Positions 22,279 to 34,167 of a DNA stretch of 64,000 nucleotides are shown piece by piece. Below the pieces are notes generated by a model, which worked only from the letters and a program-made list of their open reading frames with translations, had not been told where the DNA came from and searched no databases. The first letter of the stretch is position 1. The number at the start of each line of letters is the position of its first letter. Location: assembly GCA_018296165.2 (NCBI GenBank), contig JACKQL020000026.1, positions 248,001-312,000 of the forward strand, given 5' to 3'. Origin of the DNA: Termitomyces sp. T153 (taxonomy: Eukaryota; Basidiomycota; Agaricomycetes; Agaricales; Lyophyllaceae). The position numbers were made by a program, and so were the translations under genes.

Positions 22279-23374
22279 TGATAAGACCCATTTGTTGCTG
22301 AGCACTATTTTTGGCATTTTGGACTTTCCAGCAGCTGACTATTTTGATGTGGCACAAGTCACAACACTCAGCATGTGAGGCTTAGCCCCAAGGTTTGGAA
22401 TGACATAGCCTTTGCACAGGACTTTAACGACCATGAGACTTATCAATCATGAGGAACATCACATGGAGTCTGGACTTGTGGCCTAGAATGACAAGGCTGA
22501 GACCTTTCTAAGCAACAATTGTTAGTGACTCCTTGGTGACAACATGGCTTTCTTCCCCTATATATGAACATATTGCCAGCCACATGATTTCTTACTTATC
22601 ATTTTTCTTCTTAAGCTTACAAACATACTTGAATGGTGTCTACACTTCAGGTATTGACATCAGACTTGCTCTTTTTGAGATTTATTGCAATTATATGCCA
22701 CATAGACTCCACTTATAGTTTTCACTTAGTTACAGATTGACACCTTGTATGAACCATAAACACTTTGGCAGATGCCATTGCTAGTGGCAACTACTTGCTT
22801 ACTTTCCCATACTATACTTTTGAACTATATAAATACTGCCTGTACATAGACACTCAACACAGAATCCAATCCCCTTGAATCAAACCCTTCTATCTCTAAG
22901 CTTACTATCTTGATATTTCATTTTGCCTCTATCACTTACTCTGTCCCTCACTCTCCATTGACAATGACTTAGCAACAAGTCTTGCCAACTTCAACTTTGA
23001 CTTAGTGTGGTACCAACTATGGGTGCCCTTAGCATTATTCAGACTCAGCAACACTAGCAACTGCAGTTAGCAATTAGTTTGTGTTCATTCTCTGCTCAGT
23101 ATTTTTATTGCCATTTCCCCCACCATTCTATTCTTTATTCAACTCCTCTTTTACCATTAAATGACTTCTTGTTACTGCCTAGTGACTTGAGCCAGCAATA
23201 ATGACTCTTTCTTCTTCACACTTCATCACCACACTTGCTCTTGTTCTCTGGGACAGTTACTGACTCACCCTCAACTATATTAACTTCCTACTGCCAGCTA
23301 CCCTATCTAGTGACTAGTGTTAGGTTATCTTTTTAGGTCTCCTGCACAGCACTAGGTGGCATAGGAGCACATCA
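22279..23374 (+). mobile_element. solo LTR of Gy-A with 4-bp target duplication CCAG
   Basis: 1,096 bp from TGATAAGACCC to GAGCACATCA, alignable along its length to the modern Gy-A LTR read on the minus strand (CTGAGCAC, CAGCTGACTATTTTGA, CACAACACTCAGC, TATATAAATACTGCC near 22826, GTACCAACTATGGGTGCCC at 23011). CCAG flanks both sides (22275-22278 and 23375-23378). CpG sites are almost all lost. It splits the Gy-C polyprotein between gag and protease. Confidence 0.93.
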
Positions 23375-23378
23375 CCAG

Positions 23379-26300
23379 TCCGATGAAGTGGCCAATGTAT
23401 TGGAGGAGGTTCCTACAGAGTCTGAGGATTTATAAAAGGGCAATGGATGACCTGTACACTCCTATTGCCTAGTGCTAATTGTTTTGCCCCCCTGTCTGTA
23501 GAATCAAAGATATCTATTGCCATTGTTGATACTATGCCCAAAACAATCAGCCCCTCCTCAGATGTACAAACTCCCTCTCCAGCTAAAGTCTCTGCTGGAA
23601 GCATACCTCCTAGCCCATGCCTCCAGATTCCTGCATGGGAATGCCATCTCCCCCATTGCTATGTTGTTGCTTCCACCCCTTCTACCAACTCCCTGAAGCT
23701 ACAGGTAGAAATTGAGATGACAGACACCTAGCAGATCTGAAGTGTGGTTGCCCTCCTTGACAGTGGGGCAACAGGCCTCTTCCTTGACACTGACTATGTG
23801 CAACAACACCACCTCACCACTCACCCCCTTTCCCATCCTATCCCCATGTACAATGTTGATGGCATGCTCAATGAAGCTGGCTCTATTCACTTCATGGTGG
23901 ACCTAGTCCTCCACTACCAAGACCACTCAGAGCAAGCCACTTTTGCCATCACTAGTTTGTGAAAGCAAGACATGATCTTGGAGTTTGCCTGGCTATGTGA
24001 ACATAACCCTGAGATTGACTGGACTAAGGGTGAAGTAAAGATGAGTCATTGCTCCCATTGCTGCATTACCTGTGCAGAAAAAGCTTGTAGGTATCAGAGA
24101 GCCAAGGTTTGTGAGCATGCTGCTGTGTGTGCCTATTGCACTGGGAATCTCCCCTATGCTGACCTCAACCTTCTGAGTCCTCCCCCTCTGGCATTCCCTC
24201 ATAGAGAGGCCCTCTACAAGGATGTCTGAGGTGTTAGGTGTGAATCTCCTGAGGAAGAGGGAGGTGAAGGAGAATGGACCTGTACTCCAGATGCAGAGTC
24301 CCTAGATGAAACCAAGAGGTGGATGATTGGATCTATGCTACAACCCTCTGCCCCCCTCCTACAGTGGCAGAGATTTGAGCCAGTCAGACTACTTCTCAAT
24401 ATCTAGCAGAGGCATTTGTGGCAAACTCACAGCCCAAGCCTTTCTGTAGCACCATTCCCAATCACCTCCATGACTTTGAGAATGTATTCTCTAAGGCCTC
24501 CTTTGATTTGCTTCCAGAGTGCAAGCAGTGGGATCATGTGATTGAGCTGATACCAAATGCTAAGCCCTCCAGCTACAAGGTCTATCTGCATGTGCCCTAT
24601 GAGCAGGATGAACTGGATGCCTTCCTGCAGGAAAATTTCAGCTCAGGACAAATACAGCCCTCTAAGTCTCCAATGGCCTCCCCAGTCTTTTTTATTAAGA
24701 AAAAGGATGGCTCTCTTTGTCTGGTTCAGAACTATTGTGTCTTGAATGCAATGACAGTGAAGAATTGCTACTCCTTGCCACTCATCTCAGAACTTGTCAA
24801 CAACCTTTGAGGTGCACAATACTTTACAAAGTTGGATGTCCATTGAAGCTACAACAATGTGCACATCAAAGAAGGGGATGAGTGGAAGGCAGCATTCCAA
24901 ACCAATCATGGACTCTTTGAACCTCTGGTGATGTTCTTTGGGCTCACCAATAGCCCAGCCACCTTTCAGACTATGATGAATGACATTTTTCATGATCTGA
25001 TTATGGAAGGTGTTGTCTGTGTATATCTGGACAATATCCTCATCTACACTAAAACTCTGGAGGAGCATTGTTAGATAATGCGCATTGTCTTGGAATGCCT
25101 CTGCCAACACCAGCTCTATTTAAAGCCTGAGAAGTGTGAATTTGAGCAGACTAAGGTGGAATACCTGGGTTTGATCATCTCACATGGAATGGCTGAGATC
25201 AACCCCATTAAAGTAGCAGGTGTAGCAGAGTAGCCAGAGCCAAGGAACAAGAAGAAAGTGCAGGCCTTTCTTGGCTTTGTCAATTTCTACCAGAGTTTTA
25301 TACAGGATTTCTCCCACCATGCACACCCCCACTTTGACCTCACAGTTAAGGGTACAGTATGGTGGTGGGAGCCCCCACAGCAGGCTGCTTTTGATGCTCT
25401 CAGACAAGCCATAACCTCAAAGCCAGTTCTCCTGTTTCTGGTTGATGACTCTCCATTCCATGTGGAAGCAGATAGCTTAGACTTTGCTATGGGAGCAGTC
25501 CTTTCCCAGCAGTCAAAGGAGGATGGTAAATGGCATCCAGTAGCCTTCTACTCCAAGAGCCTTAATGCAGTGGAACAGAACTACAAGATCCATGACAAGG
25601 AGATGCTGGCAATTATTCAGTCCTTTGAAGAATGGCAGCACTTCCTGGAGGGTGCATAGCATAAGTTTTAAGTCTGAATAGACCACAAGAACCTTGAGTA
25701 CTTCTGTTCTGCTAAGAAACTCAATTTATGCCAGGCTTGATGGTCCCTGTATCTGGCCAACTTTGACTTCTCACTGCATCACAAACCTGGATGGAGCATG
25801 GGCAAACCAGATGCATTGTCCAGGTGGGCCGACCATGGCACAGGAGCAGGAGATAATGACAACATTGTTTTCCTCAAGTCTGAGCTCTTTGCCATCTACA
25901 TGCTAGAAGGGATCATTGTTCAAGGGAATGAGGCAAACATCCTTAGAGACATCCAAAGAGGGAACTGAGAGGGTATGCAGGAGGATGCAGTTTTCCAGGC
26001 TGCACAGGCCCTATGAGCTCAATGGGCAAGTAGAGTTAAGTCAGTGCATGCAGATGAGTGGAGTCTTTAGAAGAGGCTTTGAACCTTCAGAGAATGCATT
26101 TACATGCATAACATTCCAGAACTTTGCCAGCACATTGTAGAACAACATCATGACTCTCAGGTAGCTGGACATTCCAGAAGATGAAAGACACTGGAGCTAG
26201 TATTCCAGAACTATTGGTGGCCACAGATCTCCTGATATGTAGGCACCTACACTAGCACCTGTGATCTCTGTCTCTGCACCAAGCCTTGCTGCCAGCCACT

Positions 26301-27204
26301 CATAGGCCAGCTCCACCCACTCCCTATTCTGGCTACCAACCAGAGTGTTGCATCAGTGGATTTCATTGTAGAACTCCCAGATGCTCATGGATATGATGCA
26401 GTGATGGTAGTGGTGAACCTCTATGGTAAACAAGCCCACTTCATCCCTACCTACACAACATGCTCTGCCTTGGGAGCAGCTAGTCTGTATTGCAAGAATG
26501 TCTGAAAGCTCCATAGTCTGTCTAATGGGTATGTCTCTGACCAAGGCCCCTAATTCATAGCAGAGTTTACTCAGGAACTGTACCCTCTGCTTGGAGTGAA
26601 GCTCCATACCACCACCACCTATCACCCTCAGTCAGATGGACAGACAGAGCATGTTAATTGAGGACTGAAACAGTATCTCTGCCTTTTTTGCAACAAGAGG
26701 CAGGATGACTGGGACAAGCTCCTGCCAAATGCTGAGTTCCAGTACAACAACCATGTTCACTCTTCTACACAGATGACTCCATTTTTTCTGAATACTGGTA
26801 GGCACCCCCACATGAAATTTGAACCTCATGCATGTTCTTCTGAAAATGACTCTATAAATGAGTTTGTGGACAGGATGAAGACGGCACAGGAGGAGGCAAA
26901 GGCCACATTGGTAAAGGCCAAGGATGACATGGCACACTACTATGACCATCACTGGACACCAGCCCTGGTTTACAAGCCAGAGGATCATGTGTACTTGGAT
27001 AGCTCAGATATGAAGACAACAAGGCCATCTCAAAAACTGTCACATCATCATCTTGGCCCCTTCATAGTCAAGAAGAAAGTGGGGCCTTTAGCATACTGAC
27101 TTAAGCTCCCAGCAGGCCTACACCAATTGCACCCAGTCTTCAATGTTGTCAAACTTTTCCCAGCACTAGAAGATCCAATTCCTGGCTGCCACTCTAAGCT
27201 ACCC
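23379..27204 (+). pseudogene. Gy-C protease-RT-RNase H-integrase (decayed)
   Basis: Retropepsin: VALLDSGATGLFLD at about 23752. Reverse transcriptase: about 24480-25080, with KKKDGSL, KLDVH-SYNNV and the catalytic box mutated to YLDN at about 25025. RNase H: about 25460-25830. Integrase: zinc-binding part near 25980-26300, core with 'GYDAVMVVVNLYGKQAHFIPT' near 26391, C-terminal HPVFNVVKLFP near 27136. The homologous copy ends with a chromodomain, but here homology stops at about 27204, just before it. Stops and frameshifts throughout; essentially no CpG. Confidence 0.88.
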
Positions 27205-30171
27205 CCAGGTGTCAGGGGAGGGGAGTGTGGGGCAGTCTGTGAGGCAGGTGGGGCCTCTGCGAGGTGTGCAGAGGGAGGGGGTGTCCTTGGCAGTGGACCA
27301 TGGGAAGCAGAGAGCTTCCCCGCTGTCGGGGGTGGGGCCCAGCAAGAGGCCACAGGGGCATGAGCCAATGTTTGTTGGGGTTGGCAGAGGTCTTAGCAGT
27401 GGTGCAGGCCCAGATGGAGATTGATTTGGGGGTGGGAGTGGTGGGGGTTCTGGGGGAAGGGTGAGGGGGCGGTCAGGCCCCGCTTCTTGTTGTCTTCAAG
27501 TTTGCTGCCCTGTTCCACCTTGTATCATATATTTTTTTTGTACTTTCCAATGCTTCTTCATTGTTCCTGGGTGTGTGAAGTGAGACTTTAATTTGGGTGA
27601 GGGTGAGGTAAGTGAAACATGCAGGGGTGCTGGTGGGAGTTGAATCCCTAGTGGATCCAGAGGCGGGGGTTAAACTCACTAATGCTGTCTGTGTTGGCTA
27701 GTCCCAGGGTTGTTGGGGCAGGGCGGAGCACCATAGGAAGAGTTCCAAGGCTTGGCAGGGGTGTTGGGAGTCTTCCTGCAGAGTTCTGTGGCATTTTTGG
27801 GTGGCATTGCTGGGTTTGATTCTTGGGGCCTCAGACCCAGGGTGTAGGGGTTTTTCTTCAGTCTGCGGTGGAGATGTGCATTGTGCTGGTTCAAGGGGGT
27901 GGACCTCTGAGTCTTCAACATGTGTTTGGGGTGGTCAGGGCTTTGGTCTTTTATTGATGCAGCTGGCAGGGGGGCAGAGGTCTTCCGGCAGTCCAGCCCT
28001 TATGCCGATGTGGGTGGCAGGGTAGTGGAGGTCCCTTTTAATGATGGTAGGGATGGCGGGGTGAGGCTTGTCCTCAGGGCATAGTCAGCCAGAGGAGGGA
28101 GTCCCTGACAGCTTAGTGGCGGAGCCCCTGAGGTAGGGTGGTCCTTGTAATAAGTTGGCGGGGGGCTGTTTTCCATGCCATCTATGCTGTGGATTTGGTC
28201 AGCATGGAGGCAGAGGTACTTACTTAGGATGAGGGTTGCATTTCCTTGTTGGGAGTGCTCAGAGGTTTATGTTTGGGTGGGGTTGTGCATGGTGGGGCTT
28301 TGTCGAGCTCTGGAGTATTGTATTTAGTGAAGGGCACTCGGGATTGGGCTTTGCTATGCTCTGGAGTGTTGGTTCTGGTTGAAGTCATGCTCCGGAGTAT
28401 TGCATCTATGGGCGGGCATGCTTGGGTGGTGCTTTGGTGTGCTCCAGAGTGTCAATGACGAGGGGGCAGGGTGCGGGGTGATCAGTCCTGACCAGTTCCT
28501 TCTGGTCCAGAGTCGAAGTTTGTAGGTTCTGGGTCATCTATGTGACATTGCTTTCCTGGCCAAGGGTAAGTCCAGAGATGGACAGAGGGGTCTTACACAT
28601 TTCTGACACTCCCTTGAGTTTGGAGGTCTGTTGGGGTTGTATTGGTGGATGCTTCTTTGGGCAGGGGCAGCGTGGGGGTCAGTTGGGAAATGGCTCGCTC
28701 CAGCGGAGATGCTTCAAGGCTTGTCCCATGGGTTGTTCCTTCTGGGGGTAGGTGTTTCTTTTGTTGGAGAAAAAGTCAGCAGTCCCGGAGTCAACACAAG
28801 GGTTGCTTGATGGGGGGTTCATTGGTTGTGTTGGCTTTGGGGGTGGTGCGGGGCAGAGGAAGGGGTTCGAGGCACATTTTGTCGGTCCACTGTTCCAAGT
28901 GCAGGTACCAGGGATCCAGGGTCAATGTGAGGGTTGGGATTGGGTCTTAACTTGTTGGTGGAGTTGTGTTGCAAATTGGAGGGGAAGCTCCAGAGTGGAG
29001 GTTTTCCTCACTGAGCAGTGGAGTTGTTGTATAGGAGTGGCAGTGGCTCCTAGAGCCAAGCTTGGATGGGGGGGAGCTGGCCTAGCTGTCTTCCAAGGTT
29101 TTGGGTGAGTCTGGCCATTGTCCCTCTGTGCAAAATATTTGCTGCATTGGGGGGAGATGGTTGTTCACAATTGTTGGAGGGCAGTAGGGAAGTCAGTCAC
29201 AGAAGAGCATTGGCTTGGATTCCCCAAGAGTCATGGCAGGGTCGGGGCAATTCTTCATTTGTGCTCTGGAGTGGTCTGGAGGCTGTTGCAAATGTGGGTG
29301 GGGGTTGGTCACTTTTGTGGAAGGCATTAAGGGTCTCCAATGTTGGGGGGTCCGGATCGAATGGGGGGGTGTCAAAGTAGTGGGCAGGACTCCAGAGCTG
29401 TTTCTTATCAAGAGTCAGGGTGCCATGGTTCTCCTTGTTAATTTTGGGGTTGTGCTTTGAGGGTTGGGGTGGAGGCATGTATCTCTTTCTTTCTGGATTG
29501 CCTAGAATCTTAGGGATTCTGGGGTTGTTGGGGTTGGGTTGGAAGCATCAGGCTCCTTTCATTTGTTGGGTGGAAGTGATGGCCGAGTCAGCTAGGGGGT
29601 CCTAACTGATCCCAGAAGTAGTTTCTATAACTTAGGGTATAGTATTGGTCTTGGCATCTTGCGTTATTGTGAGTGGGGCTGCTGGGTTGAGCTTGATTCC
29701 AATCAACGGCAGGGCTAGCTTGGAGGGTGGTCTTTTCTTGGGGAGGGTTGTGGGTGAAAGTTGGATGATCTGTTGTGCAGTGTTGGAGAAGCTGTCGAGC
29801 AATGGACCAAATTGTTGCCAGGGTCTGAGTGAAGCCTTGGTGATGCCGGGTTTGGTCTTTGCGGGGGAGCAGAGCTGGTGGGGGAGCAGGGCTGGCAGAG
29901 AAAGTATGGGAAGGGTGGGTTGCAGGAGTAGTATAGGGTTGAGCATGGGTTGGGGAGGGTGTCCATGGAGAGAGCCATTGTATGGGTGTAACTGGAGCAG
30001 AAGGGACATTTTGGTGTCAGATCCACGACTCAGTGTGCCTTGGCAGATGGGGTAGGACCATATAAGGGTTTCTGGGCATGGGTCAACCATAGGCATCAGA
30101 ATTGTTTGGCAAATGTGTGTGCGGGGCACGTGCAAACATCACAAATGGGGTAAAGTAGAGTCTTGAGATTA
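27205..30171 (-). pseudogene. rearranged Gy-B-like internal debris
   Basis: The left part matches the 3' region of Gy-B in inverted orientation. Bases 27209-27424 on the plus strand encode the GKQRASP...GPSKRPQG stretch shared with the Gy-B antisense gene (minus strand near 48600). Bases 27600-27700 match the sequence just after the Gy-B chromodomain (47450-47550). Minus-strand 27700-27900 has a chromodomain-like tail (LRPQESNPAMPPKN). A retropepsin-like CVDSGTADFF lies near 28790. RT and integrase are missing between these, so there is a large internal deletion. The right part (about 28.8-30.17 kb) is proline-rich on the minus strand; I cannot assign it. Confidence 0.45.
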
Positions 30172-31309
30172 TGTCAGGTTCCACTGACCATGGAGGCTCA
30201 GCTACACTGGGCAAGTCCTTACTAGGCGGATGTGATTCCCTGCACTGACAACTGGGCACTCAGAGGTGTTCCAAACACTGGGGACTTGTGAGGATAGTTA
30301 GTGGAAATTGATCCACGCAAGTCCAGGGAGGTCCAGAGGAGTAGAGGATGAGTTGCAGGAATGGGGGACGGGCTTGGTGGGGTTCAGGCATAAGTCCATA
30401 TGGGAGTGTTGTGAGTGCGGAGGAGGCGGAGGCTACACAAATGATGGGAGCAGAGCCAGAGTTCTGATGGGAAATCAATGGGAATTGATAGAGTTTGGAG
30501 CCAAGCATGTAGCGAGGTCCAGAGTTGGTGAAAGAGTGTCAGAGGTTTGTAATCATAATTGCAGAATTTGTGAGGGCATTATGGTCAAGAGGACTTGAAC
30601 ACAATAGGCAGAATCAAACGAGACAAGATGGAGTCAAACAAAATGAGGCAGAGATGAGACGAGAATGAGAATAGATTCAGGCAGAGACATGGAATGATAA
30701 CAAAATGATAATGGAATAGAGATGAGATAAGACCAGAAGACTGAGAATAAGGAAAACAAGACATAGAACACAAAACACGAGAAGAAACAATCAGAAACAC
30801 ATCAGGCAAGGTAGGTAGGTAATCTCAAGACTAGAGTACAAAGAGCTACTCTATGCCTTATATACTGACTACTAAAGAGCTCTGGGAACATCAGCTGTGG
30901 TGGCAGAGCTTGGTGGAGCTTGACAGAGTCGACGGGTGTTGGTTACAACCAGAGGGCGGGCCGCATTGATATGTTGATGGGATCAATTGTTGACGCAGTC
31001 CATTCCAAAGTTGTCATGATGCTCCAGGGTAAGTCAGAGGGGCCAGGGTATTGAGTTGATGACATGCAACAGGGTCAAGCATGGTGGGGGAGTGGTCCCA
31101 GGGGCTCAGGAGATCCAGGGGAAGCGCCGGCAGCTGTGGGAAAGATGTTGGAGTGGGCCAGGAGGCTGTTGGAGTTAGCCAAGAATGCATCGGAGTTAGC
31201 CGGAGTAGGTGTGGAGTGCTGGGGAAGTTTGATGGAGCATTGGGGGAGGTTCTGGGGGAATGGGGGTTTGTTGGGCGATGTACGGAAGTCCAGGGGACAG
31301 GTTGTAACA
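30172..31309 (-). repeat. LTR-B in minus orientation
   Basis: 1,138 bp. The plus strand reads TGTCAGGTTCC...GGTTGTAACA; the minus-strand promoter TATATAAGGC is the complement of 30855-30864. The flanks (GATTA left, CTTAC right) do not form a target duplication, so at least one side is rearranged. The right flank CTTAC plus following Gag codons resembles the interrupted Gag site at 1094 (CCTAC on the minus strand). Some CpG remain, so it is younger than the copy at 4102. Confidence 0.85.
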
Positions 31310-32857
31310 CTTACAACAGGTACAAGGCGCTTGTTACCCAGGTCAACCAACATTACTGGGAAGATCGCAGCAAAAACATGGCGCCCCGGACCCTCTGGAA
31401 CACCTCCGGTAACACCAACTGGCAGGCCGGAGCAACCAACGGCATTTGATCCTCAATCCCTGCTAACCCTGCCAACCCCACACTCCATTTTCCCCTGGGC
31501 CGAGGAACTACCAGCACCAATTGACTCTCAGAATAATGTCCGCCTGCCCAGCTCAACGCTACTGACCTCCATGAAACTCTGGAACCCCTGGACACCAACC
31601 CCGACAATCATGATGACATTCCGGACCCTGCCAATGACCAAGAAGCCTTATGCATGAACAGGATTTGGGATAGCCTGTGGATCAACGTGCCAGAGGAAAT
31701 GCAGGAGAAATGATGGAAGGAGGGCATGTGCATCCTATGTGGTGAGCAGGGACACTTTATTTGCAGTTGTCCTAAACAACAGGTGATGGGACATCCTGTG
31801 TAGACAATCGACGGAGAAGACTGTAACTACCAGTTTACAGAAAACAAGTTGGTGGTTTAGGTCTTGAAGATGCACTAGACCATGGACCAGACCCCAACAT
31901 CTTCTCCACCCCAGCCATACTTCTCCGCACAACAATACTCACCCCAGACAGCTCCCCAGCACACCTCCCCTCCCACTCATCCACCAACCTCCTCCTCCAC
32001 ACCACTCTTCCCTTCACTGACAACCCTGTCCCCACACTAGTTAACAGCGGCGCCACTGATAACTTCATCAATGAATCCCTAGCAGCACTCACTCCCCACC
32101 CCCTCCGACACCTCTCCGCCTCGATTCCCCTCAAACTTTTTGACAGAGACCCTACCCCAGCAGGAGACATCACACACTGCCTGGAAATGACCATGACCTT
32201 TGCCAATGGACGACAGCAAGAACTCTGACTACTTATTACAAAATTACACTCCTCTGCCCCTGTCATCTTAGGATTCTCATGGCTCCATTCCACCAACTCC
32301 CACATTGACTGGCCCAGCCTCACCCTCCACCTCGACCAGGACAACCCCACCAACTCTAGGCTGGTACCTTTCGATGTCTCACCCTCCTCCAAGAACTCCA
32401 AGACCATGATCAACCACCCCCAGACTCCCCCACAGCTCTGCTCTAGATCTGCATGGTTGTTCATCATCAATGTTCGACTCAATGGCTCTCCTAAGGTATT
32501 CCCCACCCTCATTGACAGCAGCGCCTCTGGCACCTTCATCAGCAATCAACTCAGCCTCTGGTGCAATGACCTCAACAAACCCCTTGAGCTCCAACTCTTT
32601 AACAGAAGCCCCACCACAACAAGAATTACTCAATACCACAACAACACCCTCACCCTCGACAATGACCTGCAGTTTCAGGCCTGGCTCCTCATCACCCAAC
32701 TACCTCTGCTGACTCCAATTGTGCTCAGACTCCCATGGCTGCAAGATGTCAACCCTGACATTGACTGGAAGAAGCTCACCATGCAATAATCCAGCCCTGA
32801 AGCAAGTTTAGTGGCTGCCATCCCCCTCCACCTAGAGTCTATCTCAGACTCCAACGT
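31310..32857 (+). pseudogene. Gy-B gag C-terminus and two tandem retropepsin domains (decayed)
   Basis: It begins with the Gag tail (RYKALVTQVNQHYWEDR), then a zinc knuckle at about 31730-31775 (CILCGEQGHFICSC). Two retropepsin-like domains follow. The first is near 32029 (PTLVNSGATDNFI, followed by ...VILGFSWLHSTNSHIDWPSL). The second is near 32503 (PTLIDSSASGTFI, followed by ...VLRLPWLQDVNPDIDWKKL). Each has the DSG-like site, the hydrophobic-hydrophobic-G/R-x-x-W-L signature and the DIDW end, so this is a duplication, not frame overlap. Both active sites are altered (NSG, DSS). Stops are frequent. It is cut at 32857 by the young Gy-A element; Gy-B continues at 44132. Confidence 0.75.
32854..32857. 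other. target-site duplication ACGT, left copy
   Basis: ACGT before the Gy-A left LTR; the same four bases follow the right LTR at 44132-44135. Confidence 0.85.
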
Positions 32858-33995
32858 TGATGTGCTCCTATGCCGCCTAGTGCCGTGCAGGAAACCAAAA
32901 AGAGAGGACCAAACACTAGTCACTAGATAGGGTAGCTGGCAGTAGGAAGTTAATAATGAGGGCGAGTCAGTAACCGTCCCAGAGAACGAGAGTTGAAATG
33001 GTGTATTCGAGGTGAAGTAGAAGTTGGTCGCTATCGCTAGCTGCGGTCGCTAGTGATAATAAGGGGAAGATGAGTGAAGACGGATAACGTTGCTAAGACT
33101 AAGCGATCCCTTAACGGTGGTGAAAGGGATAGAGCGAAAGAGAGGAAATGACAAAGGGAAAGACTGAAATCAAAGGACGAACGTAAACTAGTCGTTAGCC
33201 GTAGTCGCTAACGTCGCTAAGTCGAAATAACGCTAACGGGCACCCGTAATTGGTACCACACGAAGTCGATGTCGAAGTCGAAGAGGCTTGTCGCTAAGCC
33301 TAAGTCGAAGACGAGATGAGAGAGAGACAAAGGGGTAGACGAAATCTTAAGCTGGTAGGCTTATAGAGAGGTACGATCCGATGGTGGAAGTCGATGGTAA
33401 TTGCCTTGTATGAGTTCTATGTACAAGCAGTATTTATATGTTCCCAGAGTACAGTAAGGGAGGGTAAGCAATTAAGTGCCACTAGCGACGGCGTCTGTCA
33501 CTGTTTACGGTGCGTGCCAGACGTCAGTCTTGTAACTAAGTAAAAGGGTCGTAGATGAGGTCTTAGCGACGACTAATTGCTAATAAAACCAAAAAAAAAA
33601 AAAAAAAAGAACGAGTCCGCTGTCAACTCCTGAAGCGCAGACGCCGTCCCAGTATATGTGTAAGCTCGGTAACTAAATGATAGGGAAAAAGGTACGCGTC
33701 TGATAATTTGTCCATATATGGTAGAGCCTTGTTTGGTCGCCAAGATCGCTAGTGTCGCTAGTAATCGTCGCTAGGGGGAGTCTAGGCCTTGAGGATCTAG
33801 ACCTAAGTTCCAGACTTCACGTGATATTCCTCGTGATTGATAAGTCTCGTGATTGCTAGAGTCTCGTGATTCGGTCCCATCCTCGTGCTAAGTCCCGTGC
33901 GCTGAGTGTTGTGACTTGTGTCGGGTTCAAAGTAGTCAGCTGCCGCTAAGTCCGAAATGTCAAAAATGGTGCTCAGCGATAACTGGGGCTCATCA
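32858..33995 (-). repeat. Gy-A 3' LTR
   Basis: 1,138 bp, left end of the element on the plus strand. Contains an A18 run (33591-33608 on plus) and a minus-strand TATAAATA box (complement of 33431-33438). Confidence 0.95.
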
Positions 33996-34004
33996 TCCTC
34001 CCCC
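33996..34004 (-). other. Gy-A polypurine tract
   Basis: On the minus strand GGGGGAGGA ends directly at the TGATGAG start of the 3' LTR, the expected position for the plus-strand DNA primer. Confidence 0.85.
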
Positions 34005-34167
34005 GTACTGAAATATTGACTGTCCTCAGTCAACCTCGAAATCACGTGCTCGAATGCCTGGTCCGTGCGCCAAGGAGATTCGAGTAAAAGTAGCTGGCGG
34101 TATCGCTCGAACTTCATCATCCCACTTCCTTATCGTCTAATCATCTCTACATCTCGATCTTATCGCT

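Noticed and set aside
27801..29605. Series of Trp/Gly-rich plus-strand frames
   Set aside because: Low-complexity G-rich strand of decayed element DNA; retropepsin and chromodomain hints lie on the minus strand.
33803..34120. 105-residue frame ending in the Gy-A 3' LTR
   Set aside because: It crosses the polypurine tract and LTR border; the LTR part is present in the other LTR without the leader, so it is likely not coding.
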